Source: CAZALT01 sp964485515 (GTDB lineage: Bacteria; Actinomycetota; Acidimicrobiia; Acidimicrobiales; Acidimicrobilacustridaceae). Taken from it: a DNA stretch of 16,873 nt. Where the stretch lies: contig CAZALT010000072.1 in the NCBI GenBank assembly GCA_964485515.1, positions 1 through 16,873 on the forward strand, read 5' to 3'. Below, in pieces: positions 13,866-16,873 of the stretch (position 1 is its first letter; each line of letters opens with the position of its first letter). Below the pieces are notes generated by a model. It made no database searches and was not told the origin of the DNA. It worked only from the letters and a program-made list of their open reading frames with translations. The translations under genes and the position numbers were made by a program.

Positions 13866-15332
13866 CTACTGCATCGACGCACACCGGGTGCACAGCTCTT
13901 CTGGTGTTGGTGTTGCCGAGCCGAGGGCGACTATTGCACCACATAGCGCGGTCTGGCCCTCGTTGACGATGTGAATCTTCGTACCCGACCGGGTAGCCCC
14001 GTAGGAAGACGCGGAGGATGAGTTGGGATTCACCCGCACGAGTGCCGGGCGACGCCTTTCCAGCGCGTCTTGGAGCGGTGAGGCAAAAGCTTGACCGCGA
14101 CCAGCGCTCCGGTAGCCGTAGGTCGCGTCGATCTTGTGCAGTAGGTCGATCGAGCGCTCGAGTAGCTCCACGCTGATGACGGGTTCCTCGTCTCGGAGTA
14201 CTTGTTCGAGTCTGGAGCCGAGTGCCTTATGGCCCTCTTGGTTGAGCAAGTCGGCGGCGAGCGAAAGATCAGCTTCGTCGATGTCGAGGACGATCAAGTC
14301 TTCCGATGTGCGCCACGAGTCGGGTCCGCCCCGAACGGGCGCCGATGCGGGAACCCGGGCTCCCCGTTGGATCATGGCCGCTGCTTCCGCGACGCCGTAC
14401 CCGCGATGCAGCCAATCACGACGCCCTCGAGCGTCTACGCCGATGTCAGCCCATTGCCGGGCGAGATGTGCTTCTACCCCCGAGTCGCGCCACGGCTGAG
14501 CATGAGTCGTGGCGCGGCGATCTGTTGACGGCGCGAATCCTGCATCCGACCAGCGCCGTGCTGATTCTGCTGAGAAGTGGTCGTTCCGCCAGGCAACGGC
14601 CTTCTTGGGACCGATACCTACACCGATCCACCGGGTGGCGTCGGAAGCGGAGATGCCGACCTTGACGTACGGCGCGGCAGCGCCAGCGCCAGTGGCATCG
14701 CTCGAGGTCTGCTGCGGCTCCTCAGAGTCTGCGCTCGGCGAGCCAGCCCGAATCGTGGGGTGGGTCACCCCATCTTTGAGCGGCTTGGCATGGAGGGGGG
14801 CAAGCATCGACGCCGGGTGCGACGAGGTAGACGGCCGGGTTCGAGCCTCTGACGGCGCGGCGCGCGCCACGGGTGCGGGAGGTGTCGAGTTGTTTCGCGG
14901 TGGGAGCTGTTCTTCGGGAACGGCTGGTGGTGGGCTCAGCTCGGTTCGTGGACGCTGTAGGCGAGCCGTCCACCTATCGGACTCGTCCTCGGTCTCCGGT
15001 GGTGGCCCGTCACTCTCTCGGCAATCTGGATCTGATGTCGGGGTATGAGTAGGTGACGCAGCGGTCTCGATTGTTTCGCTGGGCGGACCCGGTGTGGCTA
15101 GGCCATCGGACGGGTCTGGGAGGAAGTTGCCTGGCTCAATGACGTCAGGAAGGGACCCCTTCGGCAACTGAGATCCGGCGTGGTTCGTCGACGAACCGTC
15201 GGTCCGGGTACGAGTCATCTGACGGACCGCGAGTGCTCCGATTGCGAGCCCGGTCAGAAGGCACACCACCGCGACGACCACCAGCGCGGTCATGACCCCA
15301 GCCGTCCCATTCGCCTCATCGTCGTCTTCCAC
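13866..15332 (-). CDS. Single-pass protein with Trp-centred repeats and C-terminal H/C3 metal-site candidate
   Basis: A 488-aa protein starting with GTG at 15332 (alternative ATG at codon 14, 15293). It opens with an acidic leader and a membrane helix at about 14-37 (VMTALVVVAVVCLLTGLAIGALAV), then a low-complexity Pro/Ser/Thr/Glu region to about 220. Residues about 230-325 hold short repeats of the form A..W...G(F/V/Y)....A: DATRWIGVGI, AVAWRNDHF, ARRWSDAGF, ARQWADIGV, GRRDWLHRGYG. A mixed helical region is followed by H454, C464, C481 and C484 (TKIHIVNE, TALCG and LCTRC), a possible zinc site with the H-Cx-CxxC spacing of small actinobacterial Zn domains. No catalytic domain is recognised. 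It faces the primase gene tail to tail, and its bases look less biased than the transfer operon. Function unknown; membrane-anchored adaptor is a guess. Confidence 0.65.
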   Translation of the reverse strand: MEDDDEANGTAGVMTALVVVAVVCLLTGLAIGALAVRQMTRTRTDGSSTNHAGSQLPKGSLPDVIEPGNFLPDPSDGLATPGPPSETIETAASPTHTPTSDPDCRESDGPPPETEDESDRWTARLQRPRTELSPPPAVPEEQLPPRNNSTPPAPVARAAPSEARTRPSTSSHPASMLAPLHAKPLKDGVTHPTIRAGSPSADSEEPQQTSSDATGAGAAAPYVKVGISASDATRWIGVGIGPKKAVAWRNDHFSAESARRWSDAGFAPSTDRRATTHAQPWRDSGVEAHLARQWADIGVDARGRRDWLHRGYGVAEAAAMIQRGARVPASAPVRGGPDSWRTSEDLIVLDIDEADLSLAADLLNQEGHKALGSRLEQVLRDEEPVISVELLERSIDLLHKIDATYGYRSAGRGQAFASPLQDALERRRPALVRVNPNSSSASSYGATRSGTKIHIVNEGQTALCGAIVALGSATPTPEELCTRCASMQ

Positions 15333-15353
15333 CTTGATCGCCGCTGGCGTTCG

Positions 15354-15382
15354 ACCCTACCTGCCACCGACTTTCGGGTCAT
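15354..15382 (-). promoter_or_regulatory. Weak promoter candidate ATGACC-17-TAGGGT
   Basis: On the minus strand ATGACC (complement of 15377-15382) and TAGGGT (complement of 15354-15359) are 17 bp apart. Transcription would start near 15347, about 15 nt before the GTG at 15332. The -35 matches consensus at four of six positions. The rest of the 160-bp gap to 15492 shows nothing else I can support. Confidence 0.3.
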
Positions 15383-15492
15383 CGGCCGAGCTTGTCCCTG
15401 GTCCGACCGATAAGCCGACCATCTCCGCCCATTCGCGGCTCACTCGAAGCCCCCTGGCGGGAGTCGTCCGCCCTATGCGGTCCTGGTGACAA

Positions 15493-16059
15493 TCAAGCGG
15501 CTCCCAGCATGGTGGCCACTGCGTCGACCCCGTATTCCTGAGCGAGCACCGTGGAGACGACGATCGTGAGGTACGGAACCCACTCGCCGACCAACAGGTA
15601 TGGAGGGTCCGCTTCGAAGAGAAGCTCGAGCCGGTGGTCGGTAACGTTGGGGATCAGCTGCCGGATCCCCGAGTACCAGACCGACTGCCAGACCCCCTCG
15701 TGGAACACGAGCAGTCGCTGGTTCGTCACGAGCACCGGCATCGGCCCGAGCGGTCGCCACTGGGGGGCAGCCATCTGCTCGGCTCGTCGTCGAGCTCGCC
15801 GATTCCCGATCGAGGTCAGTGCTGCGGACACCCCGAAAGTGACAAGCCCGGCAGCGGCCATCCGCCGCTGTTCGTAGAGCACGTCCACCCCATGGAAGCG
15901 CCAACCCTCAGCATCGAGCTGGGCGTGGAGCGCCTCGTACCCGGCCAGAAGCACGGGACTGGGCAACAACGGCAACGGGTGGCCAGCGGCGATGGCGGTC
16001 GCCAGATGCTCGGCGGCCTGATGTCCAGGAGGGTGGCTAGCGCAAGAACGGACGTCCAC
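15493..16059 (-). CDS. Hypothetical protein with PH-like C-terminal half
   Basis: A 188-aa protein starting with GTG at 16059. The N-terminal half is helical and includes an Ala-rich, weakly hydrophobic stretch at about 70-88 (AAAGLVTFGVSAALTSIG) next to a strongly basic NRRARRRAEQ. The C-terminal half (about 105-188) alternates strands in the manner of bacterial PH-like domains: MPVLVTNQRLLVFHE, then WQSVWYSGIRQLIP, LELLFEADPPYLLVG, and a closing helix VSTVLAQEYGVDAV. The N-x-R-L-L-V motif is characteristic of that fold, which is usually a membrane-associated ligand- or protein-binding module. I do not recognise a specific family. No catalytic residues are apparent. It is transcribed in the same direction as its neighbours, with a 54-bp gap upstream. 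Confidence 0.55.
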   Translation of the reverse strand: MDVRSCASHPPGHQAAEHLATAIAAGHPLPLLPSPVLLAGYEALHAQLDAEGWRFHGVDVLYEQRRMAAAGLVTFGVSAALTSIGNRRARRRAEQMAAPQWRPLGPMPVLVTNQRLLVFHEGVWQSVWYSGIRQLIPNVTDHRLELLFEADPPYLLVGEWVPYLTIVVSTVLAQEYGVDAVATMLGAA

Positions 16060-16113
16060 GAGTTCACGGTACGCAGGGCCAATGACACCTAGTCCGTGAT
16101 GTGTTGAATGGGG

Positions 16114-16602
16114 CTACCAGTAGAGATCGGGGTCGGGGGGAACCAGGTCGAGGTCAGCGTCGATGAGTACCTGGGTGGGGCATGTCCGGTGCTCGAGCTC
16201 GGGCGCCAATGCGAGCAGGCACGCACGGGCGATCTGCCGGTTTACTGCGGTGTTCATGCGGGCAAGCTCGCCGAGCGCAGGGGAGACCTCGCGGTAGATC
16301 GGCGCGAGAAGCTCGCCGCCTTCGAGGATGCCGCGGAAGGGATTGGGCGGATCGATCAGGCCTGTTGCTGCACTGCGGAGAACCCGCCGGACCACGTCCT
16401 TGTCGTCGCCGACGTGCTGGTCGACCGTCGTGGGATCGAGCGACAGTGACCTACACAGAACCTCGAATCGGCGAGTCCAGTAGTCGCGCAGGTCTTCATG
16501 GGCGTTGGCCCACCGCAGTCGATTCGCTAGCGCGTCGATCAGATCATCGCCACCGAGTTCAGTCCCGATCGGTTCCTCTTGGTCAGGGACTCGTGGGGTC
16601 AC
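16114..16602 (-). CDS. Hypothetical protein, unrecognised
   Basis: A 162-aa soluble protein starting with GTG at 16602, in a GTGA overlap with the stop of the gene upstream. That overlap is strong support for a real gene and for co-translation. It is mainly helical and acidic: an N-terminal IGTELGGDDLIDALANRLR, a Trp/Arg-rich stretch (HEDLRDYWTRRFEVLCRSL) and a later helix (GELARMNTAVNRQIARACLL), ending in an acidic Pro-rich tail (DLVPPDPDLYW). There is no signal peptide, membrane helix or known catalytic motif. Function unknown. Confidence 0.55.
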   Translation of the reverse strand: MTPRVPDQEEPIGTELGGDDLIDALANRLRWANAHEDLRDYWTRRFEVLCRSLSLDPTTVDQHVGDDKDVVRRVLRSAATGLIDPPNPFRGILEGGELLAPIYREVSPALGELARMNTAVNRQIARACLLALAPELEHRTCPTQVLIDADLDLVPPDPDLYW

Positions 16603-16873
16603 GGACCGATGGCCGTTCGTGTTTGGGAGAGCATCTCGCTGAAGGCCAAAAGGAATGCCTGTCGCCGGGCAGGGTCGAGGAGGTGTTGAAGCGGGATCGT
16701 GGGAAGTCCGTTGAGCCTCTCGGCGCCGATGTCGGCGAACGGAACCGCGATCGCCTCATTGATGCGCAGACGAAGCGCGTCACGGGCGGCGAGCATGTCG
16801 AACGGGGCCTTCATCCACCGGAACTGGATGACGATGTCGCCCCTCGTCCGGACGGAGAAGGTGAACTGTGTGC
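16599..16873 (-). CDS. Hypothetical protein, 3' part (runs off the right edge)
   Basis: The minus-strand frame is open from the right edge to the stop at 16599. An internal ATG at 16814 would give only 71 aa. The residues before it (TFSVRTRGDIVIQFRW) look like ordinary coding sequence with strand character, so I annotate a 5'-partial gene. The visible C-terminus is helical, with LAARDALRLRINEAIA and RRQAFLLAFSEMLSQ. It overlaps the following gene by 4 nt (GTGA), so the two form an operon. No family is recognised, and the missing N-terminus would be needed for assignment. Confidence 0.5.
   Translation of the reverse strand, partial: TQFTFSVRTRGDIVIQFRWMKAPFDMLAARDALRLRINEAIAVPFADIGAERLNGLPTIPLQHLLDPARRQAFLLAFSEMLSQTRTAIGP

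Noticed and set aside
14509..15048. 179-aa plus-strand frame opposite the 488-aa gene
   Set aside because: Gly/Ser-rich antisense of the disordered region of the minus-strand protein, with no ribosome-binding site and no recognisable domain.

Overview
The window is GC-rich throughout. It uses ATG and GTG starts with many 4-nt ATGA/GTGA stop/start overlaps, and it combines LysM and BTAD-type regulator domains, SCO6880-type transfer proteins and TadE-like proteins. Together these point to an actinobacterium. A deep-branching high-GC group such as Acidimicrobiia is plausible, but this is inferred from gene content and not proved. No rRNA, tRNA, CRISPR array, IS element, integrase, relaxase or coupling protein (TraG/VirD4) is visible.

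Layout. (1) 3-4274, plus strand: a tightly overlapping operon of three TadE/TadG-like pseudopilin-type proteins followed by a 1010-aa membrane protein. That protein carries two LysM domains, a Pro/Thr-rich linker, a further membrane segment and a C-terminal winged-helix/BTAD (SARP-type) module. (2) 4402-6379: a cargo-like block. A minus-strand ribbon-helix-helix (RHH) plus helical-repeat protein, apparently leaderless, is divergent from a plus-strand pair. The pair is a MazF/PemK-like domain fused to a four-cysteine zinc ribbon and a small membrane protein. The intergenic region has a good -35/-10 promoter whose predicted start coincides with a perfect 9-bp stem-loop. (3) 6420-7457, minus strand: a secreted two-domain cell-wall hydrolase (lytic transglycosylase-like plus M23 peptidase). 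(4) 7569-13840, plus strand: a type IV secretion / conjugation operon. In order it encodes a VirB2-like small membrane protein, a VirB8-like bitopic protein, a VirB6/TrbL-like polytopic protein, an SCO6880-family protein (VirB3/PrgI-like hairpin plus VirB4 N-terminal-like region, no Walker motifs), a short VirB4-type ATPase and a CHC2-Toprim DNA primase. (5) 13866-16873, minus strand: a 488-aa single-pass protein with Trp-centred repeats and a C-terminal H/C/C/C metal-site candidate, a PH-like small protein, and two unrecognised overlapping genes. The last of these runs off the right edge.

Function. Regions 3 and 4 read as the channel-building part of an integrative or plasmid-borne conjugative element. 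The hydrolase opens peptidoglycan, VirB2/8/6-like proteins form the membrane channel, a two-gene VirB4 equivalent powers it, and a primase serves transferred or replicating DNA. Region 1 may supply a surface fibre and a wall-contact sensor. Region 2 looks like a regulatory, toxin-antitoxin-like or defence cargo and is the most novel part. The window holds no gene-free stretch over 300 bases. The longest are 5260-5462 (promoters and stem-loop), 15333-15492 (weak promoter), 4275-4401 (terminator-like hairpin) and 7458-7568 (inverted repeats).
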